Source: Kitasatospora aureofaciens (GTDB taxonomy: Bacteria; Actinomycetota; Actinomycetes; Streptomycetales; Streptomycetaceae). From it: a stretch of 64,000 nucleotides of DNA. A model generated the notes under the pieces. That model had not been told where the DNA came from. It was given only the letters and a program-made list of their open reading frames with translations, and ran no database searches. The DNA is taken from the NCBI RefSeq assembly GCF_019192735.1, contig NZ_JAHTKP010000016.1, positions 1 to 64,000 on the forward strand. The letters are read 5' to 3'. Positions 25,271 through 32,778 of the stretch are shown one piece after another. The stretch's first letter is position 1; each line of letters begins with the position of its first letter. The translations under genes were made by a program, and so were the position numbers.

Positions 25271-25921
25271 GTGGAAACCAAGGAAACGGCGGGCGAAGTG
25301 CGGAGTCTCCGGCCGTTGCCCGGACGCACTGACGACGGATCGCAGGCGTTCGAGCAGCGGCTGGCGGCCGTGCTCCGACTGCTCGGAGCCGAGGTCGCGC
25401 CGGGGCCGGACTACGCGAACGCCGGGCGGTGGGAGGTCCACAAGGTGCTCGCCGGGCGCACCGACCTGCCGGAGGAGTACTTCGAGGCGTTACTGGCGGC
25501 GGCGGTCTACGACCCCAACCCGAGCTTCAACCGGCGCCTCGTCGAGCCGGCCCTGGCGGCGTTCGGCCGGCGCCGGGTCCGGACGGCGCTGCTCGCCTGG
25601 CTGCAGACCGGCACCGACACCGAGCGCGCGGGTGCGGCGCGGGCCTGGTACTGGACGGCCCTGTCGGTCGGCGACAACTGGACGGCGATCGGCGCCGACG
25701 ACGGCGCGAGCGTCCGGGACGCGTGGCACGCCGCCGCGCTGCGGGAGTTCGTCACCAACGAGGACCTGGACGTGCGGCGCAGCATCCTCCCCGGGCTGCC
25801 CCTCGTCCCGCGCGCCTACCCGGCCGAACTGCACCCGCTGGTGGAGCGCGCGGTGGAGATCGCCCGGACGCACCCCGACGAGTACATCCGCCAGCGTGCA
25901 GAGACCCAGGTGGGGCTCTGA
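25271..25921 (+). CDS. Hypothetical protein, helical, HEAT-like
   Basis: I do not recognise the family. The product has 216 residues, no signal peptide, no membrane segment, and many Trp/Ala-rich helices (AALRLLGAEVAP-like N-terminus, WYWTALSVGDNWTAI, FVTNEDLDVRRSILPGLPL near 165-185). DLDVRRSILPGLPL and the closing HPDEYIRQRAETQVG resemble HEAT-type helix pairs. The GTG at 25271 has a well spaced GAGGAGG; an ATG at 25247 is the alternative. It is divergent from DUF2079 and shares its 5' region, so operator O2 might also affect it. Confidence 0.65.
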   Translation: METKETAGEVRSLRPLPGRTDDGSQAFEQRLAAVLRLLGAEVAPGPDYANAGRWEVHKVLAGRTDLPEEYFEALLAAAVYDPNPSFNRRLVEPALAAFGRRRVRTALLAWLQTGTDTERAGAARAWYWTALSVGDNWTAIGADDGASVRDAWHAAALREFVTNEDLDVRRSILPGLPLVPRAYPAELHPLVERAVEIARTHPDEYIRQRAETQVGL

Positions 25922-25952
25922 CCCGAGCCCGTCGGACTGGTACGGGAGTTCC

Positions 25953-26690
25953 TCAGCTCGTCTGAACGGTGATGCCGCCGTTGGAGGTGCTGAGGTCCAG
26001 CCGGTAGGGCGCGGCCGGGTCGTCCGCGACGCCGATGTGTATGCCGCCGCTGCTGGTGGACGTGGTGACGTGGTAGCCGGCGGGCGGGACGGTCAGGGTG
26101 ATGGCGCCGTTGGAGGTCTTGGCCGTGACGTCCTGGGCCTTGGCGGGGCTGAGCCGGATCTCGCCGTTGCTGGTCTGGGCGCGGATCCGGTCACCCTGCA
26201 GTGCCGTGCCGTGGATGCTGCCGTTCGACGTGTGCGCGTCGACCGGCCCGGTCACGCCGTCGAGCGTGATGCCGCCCGAACTCGTCCGCACCGAGACCTC
26301 GCCGACCTGGGAGAGCCTGATCTCCCCGGCCGAGGTCTTCCCGCTGATCGGCAGTCCGGCCGGTATCTCGACCGTGTACCCCACCGAGCAGTCATCCCCG
26401 CAGCCGCCGAGCACGAGCACCCCGTTCTCCACCCGCGTGGTGCCGCCGGGGCGGTCGCGGTCGTACTCGACGGCCCGGTGGACGGAGACCTGCGTGGCGC
26501 CGGCCTTCCCCTGCACGGTGACGCTCCCGGCGTCTGTGTCCAGCCGGACGGCGGTGACCTGCTCGGTGACGGTCGCGTCGTCCTGGAAGCTGCTCCTGCT
26601 CATCGGCGAGCAGGCGCTGAGGCCCCCGATGGCCATCGCGACCGTCCCGACGATCACCAGAGCCCCGACGTACGTGCGCTGCCGGCCCAT
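25953..26690 (-). CDS. DUF4097 family beta-helix lipoprotein
   Basis: The protein has 245 residues. The N-terminus VGALVIVGTVAMAIGGLSAC has a lipobox, with Cys near position 27. The mature part is a run of beta strands with repeated TSNG or TSSGG turns (TSAGEIRLSQVGEV, TSSGGITLDGV, HTSNGSIHG, TSNGEIRL, TSNGAITL, TSTSSGGIHI, TSNGGITV), the adhesin-like right-handed helix of DUF4097/DUF4098. These lipoproteins often accompany envelope-stress regulators; ligand unknown. ATG at 26690 follows GGGGGATCGGC. It converges on the HEAT-like gene with a 31-bp gap. Confidence 0.8.
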   Translation of the reverse strand: MGRQRTYVGALVIVGTVAMAIGGLSACSPMSRSSFQDDATVTEQVTAVRLDTDAGSVTVQGKAGATQVSVHRAVEYDRDRPGGTTRVENGVLVLGGCGDDCSVGYTVEIPAGLPISGKTSAGEIRLSQVGEVSVRTSSGGITLDGVTGPVDAHTSNGSIHGTALQGDRIRAQTSNGEIRLSPAKAQDVTAKTSNGAITLTVPPAGYHVTTSTSSGGIHIGVADDPAAPYRLDLSTSNGGITVQTS

Positions 26691-26828
26691 GCCGATCCCC
26701 CCTGTGGTGCGAACCTGTGGTGAGAACGCGAAGCGAACTCTCAAGGACGGTAACCGCACGACGCAGGCCCGGACGATGGGGCTAGCCCCCCAGTCTTCGT
26801 GAAGCAGGCACCACCACCCCGCGGTACC

Positions 26829-28073
26829 TCACACCCCCCTCGCGGCAGCAGCGCGCTCGGGCTCCGGTGCCTGCTCGCGGCGCGGTAGCAGCAGCGGGGT
26901 CGCGAGCAGGAGCAGGCCCGCGAGTCCGAGCGCGGTGCGCGGGCCGGTCAGTCCGCCGAGCACGCCCCACACGGAGGTGAGGACGGCGATCGCGGCCTTG
27001 GCGGTCACCGACCACGCGGACAGCACACGGGCGACCCGGTCCGGTGCGGTCCGGGTGAGCCGGTAGGTGGCGTACACCGGGTTGAACACGCCGATGCACG
27101 TGATCATCCCCAGCTCGACGGCCATCACCAGCAACAGCCCCGGGACGCCGGGGCGGACCAGGACCAGCCCGGGCAGCCAGCACGCCCGCAGCGCCCCGGC
27201 GGTGAGCAGCACCCGGTGCCGGCCGTACCGGGCGACGAGCGGCCGGGCCAGCCGGGAGCCGAGCAGGCCGCCGAGGCAGGGCACGGCGAACGCGAGGCCG
27301 TACTGCCAGGGGGCGAACCCGAGCGGGCCGAGCATCAGGACGGCGAGCAGCGGCTCGGTGGCCATGATGAGGCCGTTGACCAGCACGGTGTTGAGGAACA
27401 GGGGACGCAGCGCCGGGTCGGCGAGCAGGAACCGCCAGCCGTCGAGCAGGTCGCCGGCCCGCAGGCGTGCGGTGTCGTCGCGCTCGGGCCGCGCCTCACG
27501 GCCGCCGATCGCCCGCAGGCCGAGCGCCGAGAGCAGATAGCTGACCGCGTCGGCCACCACGGTGGTGACCGGGCCGAGCAGGCCGATCGCGGCGCCGCCG
27601 AGCGGTGGGCCGAGGATGGTGGTGGTCCAGGTGGTGGATTCGAAGCGGGCGTTGGCGGCCAGCAGCTTCTCCTGCGGGACGAGGGTCTTGAGGTAGGCGC
27701 CGCCGGCCACGCCGAACGTGATGTCGGCTGCGGCGACCACCACGGACACGGCCAGGAGCTGGCCGAAGCCGAGCCGGCCGAGCGCGAAGGCGGCGGGGAT
27801 GCTCAGCAGCGCCGCGCACCGGACCAGGTCCATCGCGATCATCACCGGTCGCTTGCGCCGGAACTCGACCCACGGCCCCAGCGGCACGGCCACCGCCGCA
27901 CCGACCGCCGCGCCCGCCGCCGCCAGGACGGCCACCGCCGTCGGCCCGGCGTGCAGCACCCGGACCGCGATCAGCGGGAACGCGTTGAACGCGAGCCGGG
28001 TGCCGAGCGCGCTCGCCGCGTACGCGGCCCAGAGCCACGCGAACCGCCGTCCCAGAGAGTGTTTGCCCCACAT
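26829..28073 (-). CDS. MFS transporter (MFS_3/enterobactin-exporter-like)
   Basis: The 414-residue protein has 12 predicted helices. Features of the major facilitator superfamily include RRFAWLWAAYAASALGTRLA near the start, the loop 2-3 segment GPWVEFRRKRPVMIAMDLVR (motif A-like), and a central cytosolic loop about 195-215. It resembles the MFS_3 group of putative drug or siderophore exporters. ATG at 28073 follows GGGAGGGG. It is divergent from the LysR gene at 28200, with 126 bp between them, so LysR control is likely. Confidence 0.88.
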   Translation of the reverse strand: MWGKHSLGRRFAWLWAAYAASALGTRLAFNAFPLIAVRVLHAGPTAVAVLAAAGAAVGAAVAVPLGPWVEFRRKRPVMIAMDLVRCAALLSIPAAFALGRLGFGQLLAVSVVVAAADITFGVAGGAYLKTLVPQEKLLAANARFESTTWTTTILGPPLGGAAIGLLGPVTTVVADAVSYLLSALGLRAIGGREARPERDDTARLRAGDLLDGWRFLLADPALRPLFLNTVLVNGLIMATEPLLAVLMLGPLGFAPWQYGLAFAVPCLGGLLGSRLARPLVARYGRHRVLLTAGALRACWLPGLVLVRPGVPGLLLVMAVELGMITCIGVFNPVYATYRLTRTAPDRVARVLSAWSVTAKAAIAVLTSVWGVLGGLTGPRTALGLAGLLLLATPLLLPRREQAPEPERAAAARGV

Positions 28074-28144
28074 AGCCCGCGCCCCTCCCGAACAACCGAA
28101 CGGTGATCGGGATCATCAAAGCGAACGGCAGTGATGCAGATCAA

Positions 28145-28181
28145 ACAACCATGGGACCGGTTCCGGACAACCATCCGTTGT
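28145..28181. promoter_or_regulatory. Candidate LysR binding sites in the MFS-LysR intergenic region
   Basis: ACAACCAT occurs at 28145-28152 and 28167-28174, a 22-bp interval. The second copy is part of the inverted repeat ACAAC-CATCC-GTTGT (28167-28181). Paired half-sites on one helix face just upstream of the regulator start are usual for LysR proteins. It does not follow the classic T-N11-A form exactly. Confidence 0.4.
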
Positions 28182-28199
28182 GCCTCTAGGATCCCCGGT

Positions 28200-29132
28200 A
28201 TGGACCTCAACGCCGTACGCACCTTCGTGGCCGCCGCCGAGGCGGGCCAGTTCCAGGAAGCCGCCGTCGAGCTGTCGATCACCCAGCAGGCCGTCTCCAA
28301 GCGCGTCGCCGCGCTGGAGCAGGCCCTCGGGGTGCGGCTGTTCAACCGGACCCCGCGCGGCGCCGAACTCACCATCGACGGACAGGCGTTCCTGCCCCAC
28401 GCCCGCGAACTCCTGCGGGCCGAGGAGCGTGCGGCAGCCTCGGTGCGGCCGGGGAGTCGCGCCCTGCGGGTCGACGTAATCGGCCGGCGGACCGTCTCGG
28501 CGGCGCTGCTCCGGGACTTCTACCGGACGCACCCCGAGATCGAACTCGACGTGGTGACCCTGGTCGACATCGACGGGGCCGTGGCCGCGATCCGCTCCGG
28601 GACGATCGACGCGTCCTACAGAGCCGTCACCATGCCCGGACAGGAACTGCCCGAGGAAATCGAGACGATGCCGGTGATCGACGAACCCCTCCTTTTGCTC
28701 ACCGGCCCGGGCCACGCGCTCGCGAACGCCCGGTCGGTCGCCCTCGCCGAACTGGTCGGCCACCGGATCTGGATCCCGGGCATCGCGCCCGGCACGGAGT
28801 GGGGCGCGTACTACGAGGACCTCGTCGGGGCGTTCGGGCTCACCATCGAGGCGACCGGCCCCAACTTCGGCCCCGATGCGCTGCTGGACGTGATCGCCGA
28901 CACCCCGGGCCTGGCGACCCTCACCGGCGAGGGCACCCGCCTGGTCTGGCCCGCCGGCCACGGCCTGCGCCGGATCGCCCTGCACGACCCGACGCCGGTC
29001 TACCCGCACTCCCTGATCTGGCACCGCGACAATCCGCACCCCGCCCTCACGGCCCTGCGGACCCACCTCGCCACCACCCCGGCAGCCCACATCGAGGGCG
29101 AGACATGGGCCCCGGCCTGGGCGAGGCGATGA
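28200..29132 (+). CDS. LysR-family transcriptional regulator
   Basis: The 310-residue protein has the LysR winged helix (1-60: LNAVRTFVAAAEAGQFQEAA, LSITQQAVSKRVAALEQALG, RLFNRTPRGAELT), a linker helix, and a periplasmic-binding-like effector domain (about 88-300). ATG at 28200 is taken because the DNA-binding domain starts there. It is divergent from the MFS transporter, its probable target. The C-terminal 12 residues (EGETWAPAWARR) lie beyond the usual end. Confidence 0.92.
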   Translation: MDLNAVRTFVAAAEAGQFQEAAVELSITQQAVSKRVAALEQALGVRLFNRTPRGAELTIDGQAFLPHARELLRAEERAAASVRPGSRALRVDVIGRRTVSAALLRDFYRTHPEIELDVVTLVDIDGAVAAIRSGTIDASYRAVTMPGQELPEEIETMPVIDEPLLLLTGPGHALANARSVALAELVGHRIWIPGIAPGTEWGAYYEDLVGAFGLTIEATGPNFGPDALLDVIADTPGLATLTGEGTRLVWPAGHGLRRIALHDPTPVYPHSLIWHRDNPHPALTALRTHLATTPAAHIEGETWAPAWARR

Positions 29133-29154
29133 GCCGGGGCGGTGGCAGGCCGGA

Positions 29155-29853
29155 TCAGACCTCGGCAGGCTCGGCGGCGGCGGCGGCAGCAGCAGCAGCC
29201 GCCGCCGCGGCCGCGCCCTTGGCGCGGGCCCGCTTGGCGTAGGTGATGGTCCACAGGATCAGGACACCGAGGAAGACGTAGGTCAGGACGCTGTTGACGG
29301 TGGCCATCTGCGTCGTGGTGAGCCGGTAGGAGAGGCCGATCCGGGTCACCGCCTCGACGATGAAGCCAAGGCCCCAGCCGAGGGTCAGCATGCGCTGGAC
29401 GCGGCGGAAGCCGGGCAGCTCCCACAGGGCGTTCCAGCGTTCGATCGCCTCCCGGGTGCCGTCGGTGGCGAACTTCCGGCCGGTGTAGAACATCAGCGGG
29501 CGGGGCGCGGCCAGCGTCGCCAGGAAGAAGAGGCCGATCAGTCCGGTCACGCCGGAGTCCTTGACCAGCAGGAGCCGGGCCGAGTGCGGCCCAACCAGGG
29601 CGACCACGGCGCTGATCGCCAGGAAGACCAGGGTCATCACCGCGAACTCGTCGACCCGGCGGTGCCACGCGATATAGATCGCCATGTCGACCACCGACCA
29701 GAGGCCGGAGATCAGCAGCGCGTTGAACTCGCTGACGCCGTGGTGGGTGAGCTGATTCAGCGTCACCAGCGGCGCGATGATGTTGAAGGTGATGGTGAGT
29801 GCCCAGCTGAGGGCGGCAGTCCGCCCGTTACGGGCCGGAGCTTGATCCGACAC
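29155..29853 (-). CDS. VC0807-family polytopic membrane protein with Ala tract
   Basis: The 232-residue protein has five or six helices, with WALTITFNIIAPLVTLNQLT, DMAIYIAWHRRVDEFAVMTL, VGPHSARLLLVKDSGVTGL and APRPLMFYTGRKFATDGT. These match VC0807-family proteins (conserved bacterial membrane proteins of unknown function). GTG at 29853 follows GGGGGAAACT. The C-terminus is a run of 13 alanines coded by mixed GCN triplets (about 29173-29211), odd for a membrane protein and a likely slippage product. It converges on LysR with a 22-bp gap. Confidence 0.78.
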   Translation of the reverse strand: MSDQAPARNGRTAALSWALTITFNIIAPLVTLNQLTHHGVSEFNALLISGLWSVVDMAIYIAWHRRVDEFAVMTLVFLAISAVVALVGPHSARLLLVKDSGVTGLIGLFFLATLAAPRPLMFYTGRKFATDGTREAIERWNALWELPGFRRVQRMLTLGWGLGFIVEAVTRIGLSYRLTTTQMATVNSVLTYVFLGVLILWTITYAKRARAKGAAAAAAAAAAAAAAEPAEV

Positions 29854-30047
29854 AGTTTCCCCCGATAGTCCCCATGATTGTCGGACCGGACAGTAGTGGA
29901 TCACCGCTGACCTGCGCTATTTCCGGGCGTGCACAAACGGGCAGCCGGAGCTTTCACCCGATCGGGCGAGGGGCGCCCGCCGGGCGAGCCCGCGCCTCCC
30001 GGCGGAGGATGGGGGATCGGGGGTGGGCGACAGGAAGGCGGGAGGCC

Positions 30048-30407
30048 ATGGCGATCGGCATGGCAGACATCCGGGAGTGGCGGGGCCACGCGGTGGTGGA
30101 CGAGAAGGGCCACCGCATCGGCTCGCTGGAGTCCGTTTACGTGGAGACGGCCACCGACCAGCCGTTCTTCGCCACCGTGACGGTCGGCGTGGCGACCAGG
30201 CGCCGCCTGGTCTTCGTCCCGCTGGACGGTGCCGTGGTCGGGCCCGGCTACGTCCGGGTGGCGTTCCCGAAGAGCCAGGTCAAGCAGGCGCCGGCGATCG
30301 GCACCGACGACGTTCTGCCCGCGGCGGACGAGCCCGAGGTGTTCGCGCACTACGAGCTGCCGTATGCGACCGGCGCCGGCGGGGAGCGCCGCCTGGCCCG
30401 CCGCTGA
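30048..30407 (+). CDS. PRC-barrel domain protein
   Basis: The protein has 119 residues: a single PRC-barrel (about 8-75; WRGHAVVDEKGHRIGSLESV, then RRLVFVPLDGAVVGPGYVRV, then a Val-Lys motif) followed by EPEVFAHYELPY. PRC-barrel proteins are small beta-barrel adaptors found in RNA processing and photosynthetic proteins; single-domain forms are common and uncharacterised in actinomycetes. ATG at 30048 follows AAGGCGGGAGGCC. It is cytosolic and probably monocistronic, with 195 bp upstream and a promoter-like element directly after it. Confidence 0.8.
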   Translation: MAIGMADIREWRGHAVVDEKGHRIGSLESVYVETATDQPFFATVTVGVATRRRLVFVPLDGAVVGPGYVRVAFPKSQVKQAPAIGTDDVLPAADEPEVFAHYELPYATGAGGERRLARR

Positions 30408-30428
30408 CGGCGGACGGCGGCGGGCCGG

Positions 30429-30447
30429 ATACCCCACCGGGTATAGT
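30429..30447 (+). promoter_or_regulatory. CsoR-like palindrome overlapping a TATAGT -10 box
   Basis: ATACCC (30429-30434), CACC, GGGTAT (30439-30444) is a perfect 6-bp inverted repeat, like the ATACCC-N-GGGTAT core of CsoR/copper-repressor operators. The right arm runs into TATAGT (30442-30447), a good -10 hexamer. It lies 138 bp upstream of the SigE-family sigma gene. No csoR, copZ or copA gene is in the window, so copper control is unproven. A hairpin (GCTCGG-CGC-CCGAGC, about 30467-30481) follows. Confidence 0.45.
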
Positions 30448-30584
30448 GATCGGCCTTGAGCTCTGGCTCGGCGCCCGAGCTCCCTGGTCCGGGGCGCCGA
30501 CACGCCCAGGGGTGCTCAGCCGTTCATACGATCTCCTGACGATCAAGCTGTCACGCGACGCCAGGCCCACCGCGTTACCAAGGT

Positions 30585-31322
30585 ATGGATCAATCATCGA
30601 GTCCGGACGCCGCGGCCGAAACACGGTGGCCGGAGTTCCCGGACTTCGTCGCGTCCCGCGGACGCCATCTCCTGCGGACCGCCTTCCTCCTCACCGGCGG
30701 TGACGCCCACCTCGCCGAGGACCTCGTGCAGGAGGCGCTCGGCCGGATCTTCGTCAAGTGGCGGAAGATATCCCGGCTGGACAACCCCAGCGGCTACGCG
30801 CAGACCGTCCTGGTCAACACCTTCCTCTCGTACCGCCGCAAGCGCAGCGCCTCCGAGCACGTCACCGACGAGTTCCCCGAGGTCGGCGTGGACGACCCGG
30901 ACCCGACGCTCCGACTGACACTGCTGCGCGCCCTCGCCGAGCTCCCGGCCAAGGACCGCGCCGTGCTGGTGCTCAGGTTCTGGGAGGACCGCAGCGTCGA
31001 GGACACGGCGACCGCCCTGCGCCTGAGCGCCAGCGTCGTCCGCTCGCGCAGCAGGCGGGCGCTGGCCCGGATGCGCGGCGTGCTGGGCGACGACATCGAC
31101 GCGGCCGTGCGCCGACCCGCCGACACGGCCGGACACACCGACACGGCCGGACCGGCAGGCACCGCGGGACCGACAGGCACGCCCGGACCGGCAGGCACCG
31201 CGGGACCGACAGGCACGCCCGGACCGGCAGGCACCGCGGGACCGGCAGGCACCGCAGGACCGACAGGCACGACCGGAACGAACCCATCCTCCGAGAAGGC
31301 GGTGCTGCGCCATGCCCACTGA
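30585..31322 (+). CDS. SigE-family RNA polymerase sigma factor with Gly/Pro/Thr repeat tail
   Basis: The protein has 245 residues. Region 2 (about 18-85) contains HLLRTAFLLTGGDAHLAEDL and NPSGYAQTVLVNTFLSYRR; region 4 (about 107-165) contains LAELPAKDRAVLVLRFWEDR and SASVVRSRSRRALARMR. This is the SigE-type ECF group (TIGR02983-like), usually 165-180 residues. The extra 65 residues are a repeat of six-residue units of GPAGTA and GPTGTP type. The gene overlaps the next by 11 bp (31312-31322), so the anti-sigma-like partner is coupled. ATG at 30585 has a weak ribosome binding site (ACCAAGGT). Confidence 0.88.
   Translation: MDQSSSPDAAAETRWPEFPDFVASRGRHLLRTAFLLTGGDAHLAEDLVQEALGRIFVKWRKISRLDNPSGYAQTVLVNTFLSYRRKRSASEHVTDEFPEVGVDDPDPTLRLTLLRALAELPAKDRAVLVLRFWEDRSVEDTATALRLSASVVRSRSRRALARMRGVLGDDIDAAVRRPADTAGHTDTAGPAGTAGPTGTPGPAGTAGPTGTPGPAGTAGPAGTAGPTGTTGTNPSSEKAVLRHAH
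31127..31280 (+). repeat. 18-bp in-frame minisatellite in the SigE-family tail
   Basis: Roughly eight units of 18 bp alternate in two types (GGACCGGCAGGCACCGCG and GGACCGACAGGCACGCCC), giving a 36-bp higher-order repeat. They encode the Gly-Pro-(Ala/Thr)-Gly-Thr-(Ala/Pro) tail, a collagen-like or spacer-like sequence not found in normal sigma factors. Confidence 0.85.
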
Positions 31323-32556
31323 CGACGAGTTCGCGGACGACTTCGCCCGCGCCCTGCGCGGCGCCGCCGAGCTGGCGCCGGAGCCGGTGAAGCACACCCT
31401 CGCGGCGAACGCCGAGCAGCGCGGGCGCCGCCGGCGCCGCCGCCGCCGTCGTACCGCCTTCGCGGGCGGGCTCGCAGTGCTGGTCCTGGCGGGGGCCGGC
31501 GGCTTCGCGGCCGTCGGCCACGGACCGTTCGGCGCCGTCGGCCCGGCCGACCCGCCGGCGCCGGACCTGCCGAAGATGTCGAGCGAGGAGGTTGTCGGGC
31601 TGATCTCCGAGTTGCTCCCGCCGGGCAAGGTGCGAGTGATCGTCGACGGCGGCGCCGGCGACCGGGGCCAGCACCGGACCGGCGCCACACTCTGGTTCGA
31701 CGACGGGGCGGGGGAGAGCATCGTCGAGGTGTCGGCGGAGCGGACGGACCTTCGGCCCGACGCGGGCACGGTCTGCGCGGACCCGTTCAGCACGCCACAG
31801 GACTCCTGCGACCGCACTGTCCGCCCGGACGGATCCGCCCTGGTCATCGACAAGCTGCGGGACAGCTACAACGCTGCCAAGCGCGAGTGGCGGGCCACGT
31901 GGGCCGGCCCGGACGGTCGGCGGGTGATGGTCACCGAGTACAACGGGCAGCCGGGGGCCTCGAACCGGCCGAACCCGCCGCTGACCGCCGATCAGCTGAC
32001 CGCCTTGCTGACCGCCCCTGCGTGGGACCGGATCTTCGCCTCGCTCGCTCCCGTCCCCGGGGCGCCGAAGCCGGGCGACGCCCCGGCGCCGACCCCCTCG
32101 CAGGGCCAGTCGCAGGGCCCGTCGAACGCGGATCTGCTCGCGAAGCTGGTCCCGCTGCTGCCCGCCGGGGCGAAGGTCTCTGGCCAGGACGACAAGCGTG
32201 CCGTGCTCACGGCGACTGTCGACGGCCGCAGCAGCATGCTGATGGTGGGCGTGGAGCCGCCGTCCCAGCGCGGCCGGGACGAGCTGAAGAGCATGGACCA
32301 CGACTACACGACTCCGCTGGAGGTCCGGGAGAAGCGGCCCGACGGCACGATCGTCGACACCAACCGCTTCGGTAACGGGAAGGGCGCCACGGATCCGGTG
32401 CTGCACTGGACGGCCACGGTGTACTACCCGGACGGCAGCCAGGTGCGGATCTCGGAGTGGAACGGCGAGAACGGCTTCACCTTCAAGCCCGGTGATCCCG
32501 CGCTCGACGTGAACGGGCTGAAGGCGATCGTCACCAACCCGGCCTGGCGCTCCTGA
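31312..32556 (+). CDS. Membrane-anchored anti-sigma-like protein
   Basis: The 414-residue protein has an N-terminal cytosolic segment (1-46, ending in an Arg cluster), one membrane helix (about 48-68, FAGGLAVLVLAGAGGFAAV) and a large exported part holding two related domains (about 80-240 and 265-410). Each has a Leu-Leu-Pro-x-Gly-x-x-Val segment (LLPPGKVRVIV and LLPAGAKVSG) and ends in a PAWDR or PAWRS motif. Its position and topology fit an anti-sigma factor or signal receiver for the overlapping SigE-family gene, but no zinc-binding HxxxCxxC motif is seen. A perfect terminator follows. Confidence 0.7.
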   Translation: MPTDDEFADDFARALRGAAELAPEPVKHTLAANAEQRGRRRRRRRRRTAFAGGLAVLVLAGAGGFAAVGHGPFGAVGPADPPAPDLPKMSSEEVVGLISELLPPGKVRVIVDGGAGDRGQHRTGATLWFDDGAGESIVEVSAERTDLRPDAGTVCADPFSTPQDSCDRTVRPDGSALVIDKLRDSYNAAKREWRATWAGPDGRRVMVTEYNGQPGASNRPNPPLTADQLTALLTAPAWDRIFASLAPVPGAPKPGDAPAPTPSQGQSQGPSNADLLAKLVPLLPAGAKVSGQDDKRAVLTATVDGRSSMLMVGVEPPSQRGRDELKSMDHDYTTPLEVREKRPDGTIVDTNRFGNGKGATDPVLHWTATVYYPDGSQVRISEWNGENGFTFKPGDPALDVNGLKAIVTNPAWRS

Positions 32557-32568
32557 CGTCAACACGGT

Positions 32569-32600
32569 GGCCCGGCAGGGGAGTTGATCCCTGCCGGGCC
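32569..32600 (+). terminator. Strong rho-independent-type hairpin
   Basis: GGCCCGGCAGGG (32569-32580) and CCCTGCCGGGCC (32589-32600) form a perfect 12-bp stem with an 8-base loop, 13 bp after the anti-sigma-like stop. There is no U tract, as usual in high-GC actinomycetes. Confidence 0.85.
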
Positions 32601-32734
32601 GCCGCGCGGGGAAACCCGGCGGACCCCCGGCCGGCCCCGATGCCACACCCCTGGGCGGGGAGTTCCCGAACCGCCCGACGTTCCGTCATGCGTCGTTCAC
32701 ACCCGCGTCGCCGACCTTCGGGTGAATGAGGGCG

Positions 32735-32760
32735 CCCGCAGTTGTACAGCCAACTGCGGG
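32735..32760. promoter_or_regulatory. 10-bp inverted repeat upstream of the phosphoesterase gene
   Basis: CCCGCAGTTG (32735-32744) and CAACTGCGGG (32751-32760) flank TACAGC. The arms are perfect. It lies in the 5' region of the phosphoesterase-like gene and could be an operator or a leader hairpin; a second terminator for the preceding operon is less likely, because one already lies at 32569-32600. Confidence 0.5.
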
Positions 32761-32778
32761 TCACTCCTCCCAGCCTCC

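Noticed and set aside
23659..25441. The GntR gene as part of one very long frame extending to 25441
   Set aside because: The upstream part is an out-of-frame shadow of the DUF2079 gene; the operator and ribosome binding site fix the GntR start at 23563.
32690..32735. Possible PHO box (GTTCACACCCG and a reverse ATTCACCCG) before the phosphoesterase-phospholipase genes
   Set aside because: Phosphate control is attractive for these enzymes, but PHO boxes need tandem 11-bp units; only single, oppositely oriented matches occur.
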